Origin: Nitrososphaerales archaeon TH5895
GTDB lineage: Archaea; Thermoproteota; Nitrososphaeria; Nitrososphaerales; Nitrososphaeraceae
DNA: 15,950 nt
Direction of reading: 5' to 3'
NCBI GenBank assembly: GCA_014523695.1
Contig: JAATVS010000591.1
Coordinates: forward strand, 1-15,950
Shown here: one piece after another, positions 1 to 7,232 of the stretch
How the letters are laid out: the number at the start of each line of letters is the position of its first letter
How positions within the stretch are numbered: the stretch's first letter is position 1
Position numbers and translations under genes: made by a program
Notes under the pieces: model-generated
The model's input: the letters and a program-made list of their open reading frames with translations, nothing else
What the model was told of the DNA's origin: nothing
Databases searched by the model: none

Positions 1-448
1 ATGCGTCTTGTAATTCCAATCTCATCTCATCTTAAACCTTTCATAAGTCAAAATTGGATTGACCATCTTAGGTGAGATAGAGAATTCAGGTTTAGTAGAT
101 AGATATAAGGTCTTTAGTAGTCCATAATCACTTTAACCTATTGGTTATAGCTTCCGATGAAGTCATAAAAAGACTGTAGTAGCGTAGCTGTCCCTTAGAA
201 AAGGTGTCCCATCTTAACAGGTGGCAAGAGAGGGATTGAGCTAGGTCTTTAAACAGTTAAAATGCTATGTTATCTAGATTGATTCGAGATCTTCCATTTC
301 CTTGATCTCTCTAAAGCAGGTATTGAGGAACAAAGCACGTCGCACGTCGCGCTAATTCTGTAATGCCTAAGCAGTCAAGAGACCCAGTTCATCTCTACTT
401 AACTATCAATGTAATTCTATACCTATCATAAAAAGGGAGATGTCAATG
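1..448. other. Left-edge region without a supportable gene
   Basis: Stops are frequent in all six frames. A short open stretch from base 1 (starting MRLVIPISS and ending at a TGA near base 73) could be the tail of something entering from the left, but it is too short to assign. A tandem pair of GCACGTC units lies at 335-348. Nothing else is seen. Confidence 0.4.
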
Positions 449-457
449 GTTAAATAG
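449..457 (+). promoter_or_regulatory. Putative TATA box for the CYTH-like gene
   Basis: GTTAAATAG is centred about 29 bases before the ATG at 482, the spacing expected for a leaderless archaeal transcript. No Shine-Dalgarno sequence precedes the ATG. Confidence 0.4.
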
Positions 458-481
458 ACCAATAGTATCGAAGTTAGATCA

Positions 482-1297
482 ATGGAAAAATCCAATTTTC
501 CAGTAAATTCTCGAGAATATAAACTGATGTTCAATCCTTCTATATTCCAAGACTTGGAAAAAGGTTTGAACGAAACGACTGATACAATTCATCGACTTGT
601 GGAGCGACATGGAGCTATATTCAAGGAGGGTAAGAAGGATAAGAAAAGAAAAGTATTGTATCAGGATACTAGAACACATGACTTAGGAAATGGTAGCTTT
701 TTGCTGAGAATTAGAGAGGAAAAGAAAGAGGAATACAATAAAGAATAGGCATTCCGATCGCTATATCGCTGCATTGTACGATCTTTCAAAACCGCTGAAT
801 AAGGCTGACATGATCTTCGATAGATTCAAATTCGAAGAAGACATAATGCCTAAATTTACCAGCAAGTATTCTGCCTCCGTAGACTTCAAACAAGTCAAAT
901 GCCCAAGGTTGAGTCATTTCATGATGTCCTACAACTTACGCCTACCTTGAGTAAATTGGGTATTTCAACTACCGAAACATTAAGTAAGGTTAACAATTTT
1001 GAAGCCAATGAAATATCTTATGATCTGGGTGACATAAAATTTGATGATGAAAAGGATAAAGCTAAGGTACAGCTCAGTCTGTGGCATTTGTCTGATCGAT
1101 CTCCGGTAATTGTCGAATTTGACATAGATGTTGAACTAAGGGATTCCCCTAAGAAAGGTAGTAAAGAGCTAGAGGAATACCCCACTGCTTTAACTGTTGG
1201 TGTATACAAGTTATACATGGCGCCACAAGGTAAGGATATTATAGATAACACCTCTCCCAAGACTAAAACCGATTTTGCATATCATAGGGGTTTCTAA
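482..1297 (+). pseudogene. CYTH-like (triphosphate tunnel metalloenzyme fold) protein, frameshifted
   Basis: Three open segments read as one protein of about 270 codons: 482-748, then the +1-shifted frame from about 735 to 899, then the original frame from 899 to the stop at 1297. Segment 1 has an N-terminal strand with REYKLMF, a VLYQDTRTHDLG stretch and LLRIREE, the layout of CYTH domains (substrate-binding strand, then YYDT...L, then LRIR). Segment 2 continues with ALYDLSKP and FKFEEDI. Segment 3 has alternating basic and acidic strands, for example PVIVEFDIDVEL. The family ExExK motif seems altered, with Ser in place of the first Glu. CYTH proteins hydrolyse or cyclise nucleotide or inorganic triphosphates with metal ions; which reaction cannot be told here. 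The first shift falls in an A-rich run (about 718-745) and the second near 890-900. They compensate each other, so two sequencing errors are an alternative to real decay. The family call is by pattern and only moderately secure. Confidence 0.5.
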
Positions 1298-1621
1298 AGT
1301 GAAGATGATGCATGCAAATGCGTCGTCAAACATTTTTGCTCTAATCTGCTGCCTTCCAAGACGAATACAAGGAGATCTCTGTCCAATTGTTCCTCGTATA
1401 GGATGATCCAGCTTCGTTGCCCCATTTTGAATTGACAGTTGACTAATGGAGTAATTGGAATTTCAAGCGCAGAATTCAGTAAGTTAAATGTACATTCATT
1501 CTAACATTATTGAAGTATATTTCGGCGCCGAAAAAATCTGGGTTAGTTTGGGCTTAGTCATCTGACAAATGAAGCTTAATCGATATCTATAGTTACAAAG
1601 ATATATTTCTAAAAGAATCAC
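1298..1621. other. Convergent intergenic region
   Basis: This lies between the 3' ends of the CYTH-like gene and the M28 gene. A 43-codon open stretch on the minus strand (1294-1425, starting MGQRSWIIL) has no TATA box and no recognisable motif, and is not called. The region contains the GC-rich palindrome at 1520-1533. Confidence 0.4.
1520..1533. repeat. Perfect 14-base palindrome
   Basis: TTTCGGCGCCGAAA is perfectly self-complementary and GC-rich inside very AT-rich DNA. It lies about 90 bases beyond the M28 stop. The adjoining A run is a T run on the minus strand, so it may take part in termination of the M28 transcript, but the T run precedes the hairpin on that strand, which is not the classical order. 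A protein-binding site is equally possible. Confidence 0.45.
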
Positions 1622-2602
1622 TTAAGAAGTTCCTGTCCTTGCCTCTTTTAGTATTGTAGCCACTATTAATTTAGTTACAGATGTAATGTAACCCATATCA
1701 AGATCAGACGGGAGGTCGTCGCTGCTATGGTAATGTGGATTATTGTCCTGTCCTTCATCATATAACCCTGTTACTACATATCCTCGATTTTCAAAAGGGC
1801 AATAATCACTTCCATATATAGGTCCTTTTATAGCTGTTAAGTTTGTATAAACGGAGGCGACCTCCTCCATAGAATGCGCAAAAGTCTCAGAGTCATTATC
1901 ATTACTTGATACTCTGTTGCATGGTGTAACCGTATTGCCTATATCTCTTTCTATGGTAATGTTCTGTTGTCCTAATGGTGGATAGCCAACCATATCTAAA
2001 TTAATCACCCTATGTACATCCATAGTATTATCTTTGACATATTGAGCATATTCTTCTGCTCCCCAATAGTCTTGCTCTTCTCCCGAGAATAAAACAAATT
2101 GAATACTGTAGTGCAAGTCTACTTGTAAAAGAATTTGTGCAGTCTCGAGAACTACAGCCACACCACTAGCATTGTCATCAGCTCCTGGAGCGCTAGACTC
2201 TGCATCTTCACGCTCTTTCATTCTGCTGTCATAGTGGGCACAAATAATGATCACTTTATCAGTTTTGCCCTGTTTATTACAAATGACATTCTTTAACTGA
2301 TAGTTGCTTTTAGTATAATCATGAAAGTAGATATTCGTATGACCGATATTTTCGAACTCTATCTTTAACCACTCTGCTACTTGATTAATAAATCTAGACT
2401 TGGAATGTCGAGTAGGAAAAGAAGATGTAAGTCTATTGATCCATGCTTCGATACGAGTTTTGGAAACTAATTCCATCTGGGAATCGATAAATTTGTCACG
2501 AACGTATGTAGCCTTTTTCGCCTGTGTTATTTCGGAAGGAACTAGTGGAACCTCAGGACGATCTCCCTTACAAGAATGTAAATAAGGCTTATATTCTTTC
2601 AT
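1622..2602 (-). CDS. M28 family zinc aminopeptidase (copy 1)
   Basis: A 326-residue peptidase of family M28, which uses two zinc ions to remove N-terminal residues from peptides. All five metal ligands and the catalytic base are visible: H123 in CAHYDS, D143 in GADDNASG, E175 (catalytic) and E176 (ligand) in SGEEQ, D203 in NLDMVGY and H292 in HYHSSDD. The first 110 residues form the usual helical lead-in, with TRHSKSRF near 64-71. There is no hydrophobic signal peptide, so as annotated it would stay in the cytoplasm, although many M28 enzymes are exported. The ATG is favoured because a TATA box lies 26 bases upstream. It is clearly paralogous to the gene at 5464-6456, including a CKG triplet near the N-terminus and the RHSKS motif. 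The exact substrate (aminopeptidase or carboxypeptidase type) cannot be read from sequence. Confidence 0.93.
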   Translation of the reverse strand: MKEYKPYLHSCKGDRPEVPLVPSEITQAKKATYVRDKFIDSQMELVSKTRIEAWINRLTSSFPTRHSKSRFINQVAEWLKIEFENIGHTNIYFHDYTKSNYQLKNVICNKQGKTDKVIIICAHYDSRMKEREDAESSAPGADDNASGVAVVLETAQILLQVDLHYSIQFVLFSGEEQDYWGAEEYAQYVKDNTMDVHRVINLDMVGYPPLGQQNITIERDIGNTVTPCNRVSSNDNDSETFAHSMEEVASVYTNLTAIKGPIYGSDYCPFENRGYVVTGLYDEGQDNNPHYHSSDDLPSDLDMGYITSVTKLIVATILKEARTGTS

Positions 2603-2609
2603 AACCTAG

Positions 2610-2792
2610 TCAAACATACACGGTATTTATATTTGGTGATAAATAATGTCTTAGAGCTCTACACATTCGGATAGCCTTAAGACTATCTGGTTCAATGTTA
2701 CCTCGGACCTCAGTCTTAAAGAAGGATCTTAATACTTTGTCTGTCTTATCGAATTTCACTCTATTTTCTGGGCCGAAGTCTATTTCTGACAT
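2610..2792 (-). CDS. Small hypothetical protein upstream of M28 copy 1
   Basis: A 60-residue ORF with an ATG start, ending 7 bases before the M28 ATG on the same strand. The translation is charged, balanced and not low-complexity (it begins MSEIDFGPENRVKF and contains RMCRALRHYL), which speaks for coding. It has no recognised motif. Against it, the likely TATA box of the M28 gene lies inside its last codons, and its own upstream region shows only a weak TATACA-like element about 17 bases before the ATG. It could be a real upstream gene, a remnant of a longer gene, or chance. Confidence 0.35.
   Translation of the reverse strand: MSEIDFGPENRVKFDKTDKVLRSFFKTEVRGNIEPDSLKAIRMCRALRHYLSPNINTVYV
2624..2631 (-). 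promoter_or_regulatory. TATA box for M28 copy 1
   Basis: On the minus strand this reads TATAAATA, preceded by A-rich sequence, and is centred 26 bases before the ATG at 2602. This fits a leaderless transcript starting at or next to the start codon. Confidence 0.55.
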
Positions 2793-2961
2793 ATGAGATT
2801 CCTTGTATAGAATCCGTTCATGAAATTGAATTCCATGAAAACTTGTTGTTAGTTCGTTTTTGCATGTACTTCATTCTTTCGCCCAATTATTAGTAACAAT
2901 ATAATTCTGCCATAAGTCTTACATGATAATATGCAATATGCTTCAGTGTAATGAGACCGGT

Positions 2962-2985
2962 CATCATCATCATCATCATCATCAT
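2962..2985. repeat. (CAT)8 trinucleotide microsatellite
   Basis: Eight uninterrupted CAT units, continuing degenerately (agt cat aat cat gat) up to the stop codon of the Vps62-like gene. Read on the plus strand it would encode eight histidines; read on the minus strand it is (ATG)n. It lies just past the stop of the neighbouring gene, so it is most simply a slippage tract in the 3' untranslated region. Confidence 0.9.
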
Positions 2986-2993
2986 AGTCATAA

Positions 2994-4037
2994 TCATGAT
3001 GTCCCATCCATTTTTCTAATATATTTGGTACTGAAAGGCTTCCTGTTAAGTCCTGGTTTAAACAATTTACTCACAAGTTCTGCTGGATCTTGCCACATTA
3101 GTCCTAGTTCAATATCTTGCGAAAATTTAAGCCACTCTTTTTCTTTCCATAGCCATGGAGGGTTTGCTGAGCCCCCATGAAACTTTCCATCTTCAGCAAA
3201 AGTTGAATTTGGCCTATTTTTCCATCGTTCCCAAAGGCCTTCCTTCGGATCCAAAACATCTACTAGTTCATAATAGAAAGACGGATCATATGGTGTATTT
3301 TTCCCTTTGTTCAAATTTTCTATACTATAAGGGAATGCTTCCTCATTTGGATATAGGACTATTACGTCTGGGTGTATACCGAGCAGAGCGTAGAACCATT
3401 GTACAAGCTTGGTTCCGACGTTTATCTTTGTACCCAAGGCATAAAGCCCGTGTTTGCCTTTCTCTTGCTGTATTAAGGGTCTCTTGCTATCTAGCTCTTC
3501 GTCTACTTCCAACTGTTGTTCCCCTGCAAATTCTCTGCCAGACTTATTGAGCAGATTATTTTTGTATGGATACAACCAAAAATCGTAATGGGCGACTGTT
3601 ATTATTCCGAGAAGGAATTGAGAGGTCTCCTGTTTTTCTAATATAACTAAGCATCCTTCCATATCATTAGGATGCGTGTCATCATCTGCATGATAAAAAG
3701 AATACAAGATATAATAATGAGATTCAGTTTCCGAAATAGAATAATAAGCAGCGGGTTTTAGTTGCTCTATTGTGACTTCGTTCAATCTATCTCTAATATT
3801 TCTTGTATCCCAATGTGATTCTAGGTCTATGTTATCTCTTTTCCCATAGTACTGCAGATCAACGGGTACTACAAGATCTTTTTTTATGCCATAGCTAAGC
3901 TTATTCTTATCAAACCTTACATACTGATAGTCAATAGGGGCCCACTTCAATGCCAGACCTGTATAAAAGTCGTTCTCCGTCTTGTCCACAAAGGTATGGA
4001 ACAGTATTGGCATAAGAATATTTACTTCATTGGACAA
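2994..4037 (-). CDS. Conserved hypothetical protein resembling the Vps62-related family
   Basis: A 347-residue soluble protein with no signal peptide. It shows the spaced motifs of a family in bacteria and fungi that I know only as uncharacterised or Vps62-like: an aromatic YYILYSFYHADDD stretch leading to HPNDMEGCLVILE (residues 122-134), a second block VAHYDFW (148-154), KHGLYALG (195-202), and near the C-terminus GKFHGGSANPPW (284-295) followed by QDPAELVSKLF. The conserved H122, D125, E127, H150, D152, H196 and H287 could make a metal or catalytic site, but no reaction is known to me. The longest frame begins with TTG at 4037, directly after an in-frame stop. The TATA-like box at 4053-4063 is only about 21 bases away, so the ATG at 4013 (MPILFHTF) is a possible alternative start. 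It sits between the two M28 genes without operon-like spacing. Confidence 0.82.
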   Translation of the reverse strand: MSNEVNILMPILFHTFVDKTENDFYTGLALKWAPIDYQYVRFDKNKLSYGIKKDLVVPVDLQYYGKRDNIDLESHWDTRNIRDRLNEVTIEQLKPAAYYSISETESHYYILYSFYHADDDTHPNDMEGCLVILEKQETSQFLLGIITVAHYDFWLYPYKNNLLNKSGREFAGEQQLEVDEELDSKRPLIQQEKGKHGLYALGTKINVGTKLVQWFYALLGIHPDVIVLYPNEEAFPYSIENLNKGKNTPYDPSFYYELVDVLDPKEGLWERWKNRPNSTFAEDGKFHGGSANPPWLWKEKEWLKFSQDIELGLMWQDPAELVSKLFKPGLNRKPFSTKYIRKMDGTS

Positions 4038-4052
4038 GGATTATTTTTATTA

Positions 4053-4063
4053 GGTTTATATCC
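4053..4063 (-). promoter_or_regulatory. TATA box for the Vps62-like gene
   Basis: On the minus strand this reads GGATATAAACC, about 21 bases before the TTG at 4037 and 45 before the ATG at 4013. The spacing is a little short for the TTG. Confidence 0.4.
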
Positions 4064-4104
4064 GCCTATTTCCAGCGGTAACGCTATTATGATGGTTTGT
4101 AAAA

Positions 4105-4351
4105 TCATAGTTGACAAGAAATAAGATATGTAACCAGCTTCATATCATCGTACCAATTTTTGGAAATATCCTCTTTTGCCGTTACCCAGTTTCTAATTTG
4201 CTTTTTGATATGTTCTATCCAATACTTCTAAAGATCGATTGAAATAATAAGCAAAGTAATCAAGATATTCGATTTAAGAGAAGAGATGTATCATGAGATC
4301 TAATTGGATCAGGTCATCGCCAACATACTCAGGTCGTCTGAGCACCAGCAT
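4105..4351 (-). pseudogene. Decayed helical gene, unrecognised
   Basis: From the ATG at 4351 the frame reads MLVLRRPEYVGDDLIQ and meets an in-frame TAA near 4275. The same frame then resumes with coding-like sequence (IEYLDYFAYYF, then SLEVLDRTYQKAN) and stops. A shifted frame continues as IKKQIRNWVTAKEDISKNW and ends at a TGA at 4105. A TATA box 29 bases before the ATG suggests a former promoter. Charge pattern and codon choice look coding in all three pieces, so I read this as one helical gene broken by a nonsense mutation and a frameshift. Its family is not recognised, and chance open frames cannot be excluded. Confidence 0.4.
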
Positions 4352-4375
4352 AATTTATTAAATTGCCTCAAGTTA

Positions 4376-4384
4376 GATTATAAG
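4376..4384 (-). promoter_or_regulatory. Relic TATA box of the decayed gene
   Basis: On the minus strand this reads CTTATAATC, centred about 29 bases before the ATG at 4351. Confidence 0.35.
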
Positions 4385-4401
4385 ATTAATGTGGAATAAC
4401 C

Positions 4402-4409
4402 AAAAAAAA
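4402..4409 (-). terminator. T8 run, putative terminator of the small beta-rich gene
   Basis: Eight A on the plus strand, that is T8 in the transcript direction, about 50 bases past the stop at 4460. Archaeal RNA polymerase can terminate at T-runs without a hairpin. Confidence 0.45.
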
Positions 4410-4459
4410 GAAAGATTTGTCATGAGGAGGGTAAGTTCCTTTTCGCCTTTTTATGATAA

Positions 4460-4753
4460 TCAGAAATCTACTATTTCCGGTTCGTGCTCCGGGCCATTCT
4501 CATGTATCTTAAATTCTGGAGTTGTGCTGTCTGTAATTTCACTCTCATTCACAGGTACTAGTATAGCTACGAACTTCTCTCCTACTTTAATAGGGCTCCC
4601 ATCAAATGTGAGTTCAACTTTTAGCTTATTATCAGATTTGGAATATTCGAGCCTGCCTGATTTTACTTTACCTGGATTAAGAAACGCTATCCCATAGTAG
4701 GTGTGTTCATCGTCCTCTATGCTGTCGTGCCTGATAATGACTTTGAATGTCAT
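4460..4753 (-). CDS. Small acidic beta-rich protein, unrecognised
   Basis: A 97-residue protein with no signal peptide. Alternating hydrophobic residues (FKVIIRH, YYGIAFL, LKVELTF, KFVAILVP) and the turn motifs NPGKVKSG and DGSPIKVGE suggest a single beta-sandwich or barrel domain, ending in an acidic tail (HENGPEHEPE). The ATG at 4753 is supported by a TATA box about 30 bases upstream, and a T8 run follows the stop. The overlapping frame on the opposite strand is Ser- and Phe-rich and lacks these supports. Function is unknown. By size and fold it resembles small structural or binding domains, not an enzyme. Confidence 0.72.
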   Translation of the reverse strand: MTFKVIIRHDSIEDDEHTYYGIAFLNPGKVKSGRLEYSKSDNKLKVELTFDGSPIKVGEKFVAILVPVNESEITDSTTPEFKIHENGPEHEPEIVDF

Positions 4754-4779
4754 AATTAGTATTATTATTCACTTCGAGA

Positions 4780-4786
4780 TTATATA
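4780..4786 (-). promoter_or_regulatory. TATA box for the small beta-rich gene
   Basis: On the minus strand TATATAA, preceded by AAGT, is centred about 30 bases before the ATG at 4753. Confidence 0.55.
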
Positions 4787-5024
4787 ACTTTTCTAAGCTT
4801 TGGTATTAAGAAGTAGTTATTGCCTATGATGCATTAATCTATTAAGGCTTTACACCTTGAACAATTTTGGATCCTCATAACCAACGACACTTACCGAACA
4901 ACATTCGATTTGACTAGCATTATGATAAAATGATTAACAATCTAGTGATAGATCAACCTAAATCTGTTCGATCCGCAAGAATGATGATTTAAATGGGATT
5001 CTAATTTGTACATTGTTCCTCACG
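4787..5024. other. Intergenic DNA without a gene
   Basis: Stops are dense in all frames, and no motif, hairpin or repeat stands out. Confidence 0.4.
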
Positions 5025-5258
5025 TTACTTAGAATCGGTCGAAATATCTACCGGAACGGCAGCAGCACTAACTCCAGGGTCATAGGAGTAATGGTTGTTT
5101 AACTGTAAGATAGAATCCCATAATACCCAAGTCAGGAATGTATCTGAGAATACACTATAGAACCAACTCTTCAATCTTAATATGTATAAATACCTAACTA
5201 GACAAGAAGGTTGGAGAATTTGTGTTAACTGATTTAGGGTAACACTTCTAAAAGCAAA
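5025..5258 (-). pseudogene. Open, coding-like stretch without a start codon; possible C-terminal gene remnant
   Basis: A frame of 78 codons is open on the minus strand with no ATG at its head. Its last 40 codons (from FLTWVLWDSILQL through NNHYSYDPGVSAAAVPVDI to the TAA) use a balanced codon set that looks like a true protein C-terminus. Farther upstream on the same strand, in another frame, is a second coding-like piece (YPAIFYPAVV, then IEKYTIDDDF). Together they may be relics of one gene broken by frameshifts. The family is not recognised, and chance remains a serious alternative. Confidence 0.25.
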
Positions 5259-5428
5259 TCACCTGATTGTCTATTCTACCACCTACAAAAGTTTCTCAAT
5301 AAGCCGAAAGTCATCATCTATTGTGTACTTCTCGATTGAAACAACAGCTGGATAAAATATTGCAGGATACAAATAAGGTTCGATTTAACAAGAATCTAAA
5401 TCCAAATGCACTTTGGTCTAATCGAAAA

Positions 5429-5440
5429 ATATTTAATAAT
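5429..5440 (+). promoter_or_regulatory. TATA box for M28 copy 2
   Basis: ATATTTAATAAT with the preceding CGAAAA as a possible BRE is centred about 28 bases before the ATG at 5464. Confidence 0.5.
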
Positions 5441-5463
5441 TAGATAACTCCAGTACTGTATCC

Positions 5464-6456
5464 ATGGCGTGTAAAGGACCATTAGAATCTTATCCGCCTC
5501 CAGACAAGAGAAAGTCTCCTAGAATTTCCCATGAGTTTCTCAAAAGAACGCGACAGCGAGTCATAAGAAAATCTGCTGAAAAGACAAATTTCATAGGCTC
5601 GCAAGTCAATCTAGTTATAAGGAACAATATCAGTAATAAGATAGATAGCCTTACAACGTTTCACAATAGACATAGCAAATCTCCAAACATTAACATCGCA
5701 GCAGAATGGATTATGAATGAGCTCAAGCAGTTTGACAACAATGTCACGTACCACGAATATGTGCAGGGCAACCATCAATTAAGAAATGTTGTATACCACA
5801 AGCAAGGAGCAACAGATAAAATTCTCCTCTTTTGTGCACACTATGATACTATTTTGAACACGAGACGAGAGGACATAGATGCCAGAGCTCCTGGAGCTAA
5901 TGATAATGCCAGTGGTGTTTGTTCGCTTTTAGAAATATCTCGTATTATATCAAAATTAGACTTCGAACTTAGTTTACGTTTTGTTTTCTTTTCAGGAGAG
6001 GAGCAAGGACTATGGGGTTCTACGCATTACGCTGAAGCGATTAAGGAGAGAAATGAAGACCTTTATGCTGTCATTAACATGGATATGTGTGCGGAACCTG
6101 GTTTTCTATCCACTAATAGAACAACGTACGTAGACATAGATGACGGGAGTACGGGATTAGTCACTACTAACAATGAACCATCTCAGAAACTAGGTGAAAA
6201 GATGGAACAAATGGCAATAGATTACGTGCCCGGCCTGAACGTTGATTACGATCCTATTGATGCTAGTGACTACATGCCATTTGAAGCACGTGGATATGTA
6301 TGTATCGGCGCGTATGATGGATCAGCTGTATCGGAAAATTCTCACTACCATAGCGAAACTGATTTACTATCCAATCTAGACGTGGAACTCCTTACTTCTG
6401 TCACCAAAATGGTGTTGGCATTCGCACTAACTGAAGGGAAAGTTAAAGATTCTTAG
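5464..6456 (+). CDS. M28 family zinc aminopeptidase (copy 2)
   Basis: A 330-residue paralogue of the M28 protein at 1622-2602, with all active-site residues present: H126 in CAHYDT, D147 in GANDNASG, E179 (catalytic) and E180 in SGEEQ, D207 in NMDM and H296 in HYHSETD. The usual GADDN is GANDN here, but the ligand is the second acidic residue, which is kept. Residues 1-115 hold a charged, proline-containing head (PPPDKRKSPR) and the RHSKS motif shared with copy 1. There is no signal peptide. The ATG is chosen because of the well-spaced TATA box and because stops precede it. The gene is divergent from the minus-strand group, and a hairpin with a T-run follows it. The two copies differ enough in the loop between D207 and H296 to suggest different peptide preferences (inference). 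Confidence 0.93.
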   Translation: MACKGPLESYPPPDKRKSPRISHEFLKRTRQRVIRKSAEKTNFIGSQVNLVIRNNISNKIDSLTTFHNRHSKSPNINIAAEWIMNELKQFDNNVTYHEYVQGNHQLRNVVYHKQGATDKILLFCAHYDTILNTRREDIDARAPGANDNASGVCSLLEISRIISKLDFELSLRFVFFSGEEQGLWGSTHYAEAIKERNEDLYAVINMDMCAEPGFLSTNRTTYVDIDDGSTGLVTTNNEPSQKLGEKMEQMAIDYVPGLNVDYDPIDASDYMPFEARGYVCIGAYDGSAVSENSHYHSETDLLSNLDVELLTSVTKMVLAFALTEGKVKDS

Positions 6457-6474
6457 GGATAACACATTGAAATA

Positions 6475-6561
6475 ATGAGTCAAGCTGCAGATATGGTTGA
6501 ACCAGTAATACAGAATTTAGCCTCAATGTGGGGCAGAGATTTCAGATCGACAAAACCCTAA
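6475..6561 (+). other. 28-codon ORF downstream of M28 copy 2
   Basis: It starts 18 bases after the M28 stop with ATG (MSQAADMVEP...) and ends in the stem of the hairpin at 6553. No TATA box and no motif. It could be a micro-ORF on the M28 transcript or a fragment of a lost gene. Confidence 0.2.
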
Positions 6562-6599
6562 AGTTATCTAGTCCCGGCTAGTAAAGGGTTTAATTTTTT
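6553..6599 (+). terminator. Hairpin plus T6, likely terminator of M28 copy 2
   Basis: AAACCCT (6553-6559) pairs with AGGGTTT (6585-6591). Inside it, CTAG (6568-6571) pairs with CTAG (6578-6581) around a TCCCGG loop. A T6 tract follows at 6594-6599. The arrangement resembles an intrinsic terminator. The 6600-6780 stretch beyond it holds no gene I can support. Confidence 0.55.
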
Positions 6600-6780
6600 A
6601 TCCGCCTTTTAGACACCTGTATGAACCTGAATGGATTAAAATACTATCGTTTATTGAATAATTGTTCATTGCGTAGGAATCACCAATCTGGATATAGTAT
6701 TATTTTTGCTTTGCTAATACCGCTATCATATAGTGTAATCGAAAATCTGTTAGGAGAATACCAGAATTTACGTTCAACCT

Positions 6781-7113
6781 TTACACCCTTTCTACACGTA
6801 GGATCCGACCATCATCTTCAATCGCTACTATCCTCAATATAAAGGGATTCTTATCTTCTAGATAAATCTTGATGCTATCTGTCCCTTCAACAATGTATTT
6901 ACCGACTACCCTAACAGGCCTATCCGTACGACCGATCTCATGAAGGATAAATTCACCATTCCTTTTTATTTCAAAGCCTCTTCGTCCCCTGGAGGGAGGG
7001 AACGGGTAATCACTGGATCTATAAACGGAAATATTTTTTCTATCATCTCTGTCTTCGCGAGATTGTATCCAATGTTTGAACAGCTCTGGTGGGAGTTGAT
7101 CTAGGCCCATCAT
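6781..7113 (-). CDS. Conserved small protein of unknown function
   Basis: About 110 residues. The core FPPSRGRRGFE (residues 38-48), followed by a strand with NGEFILHEIG, then TDRPVRVVGKY and a terminal RILRVERV, matches a pattern I know from uncharacterised bacterial proteins of similar size (a G-x-F ... GPTDRP ... G-x-W beta-barrel-like protein). No catalytic residues are evident and there is no signal peptide. Two consecutive ATG codons (7113 and 7110) follow a TTG. The TATA box at 7129-7136 is slightly close to the first, so the second ATG may be the real start. Its 3' end nearly meets the region after M28 copy 2, and it lies downstream of the M43 protease on the same strand. Confidence 0.75.
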   Translation of the reverse strand: MMGLDQLPPELFKHWIQSREDRDDRKNISVYRSSDYPFPPSRGRRGFEIKRNGEFILHEIGRTDRPVRVVGKYIVEGTDSIKIYLEDKNPFILRIVAIEDDGRILRVERV

Positions 7114-7128
7114 CAACTAAATGATTAC

Positions 7129-7136
7129 TATAAATA
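7129..7136 (-). promoter_or_regulatory. TATA box for the small conserved protein
   Basis: TATTTATA on the minus strand lies about 19-22 bases before the paired ATG codons. Confidence 0.4.
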
Positions 7137-7176
7137 TTTGTTTTTCCATTATTCATAGAATATTGGATTTGAAAAT

Positions 7177-7183
7177 AAAAAAA
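7177..7183 (-). terminator. T7 run, putative terminator of the M43 gene
   Basis: Seven A on the plus strand give T7 in the transcript direction, about 50 bases past the M43 stop, the same arrangement as after the small beta-rich gene. Confidence 0.4.
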
Positions 7184-7232
7184 GAGTGATCATTTCCTTG
7201 TTAATTATTTCTTCTTCGTATGATGTTCTGTA

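Noticed and set aside
2923..3180. Plus-strand ORF encoding eight consecutive histidines
   Set aside because: It is antisense to the C-terminal coding part of the Vps62-like gene, and the His tract is only the reading of a CAT microsatellite; no TATA box at the right distance.
6621..6842. Plus-strand 73-codon ORF
   Set aside because: Its end is antisense to the conserved protein at 6781-7113, composition is irregular and no family motif is seen. A T-rich sequence upstream is better explained as the M28 terminator tract.
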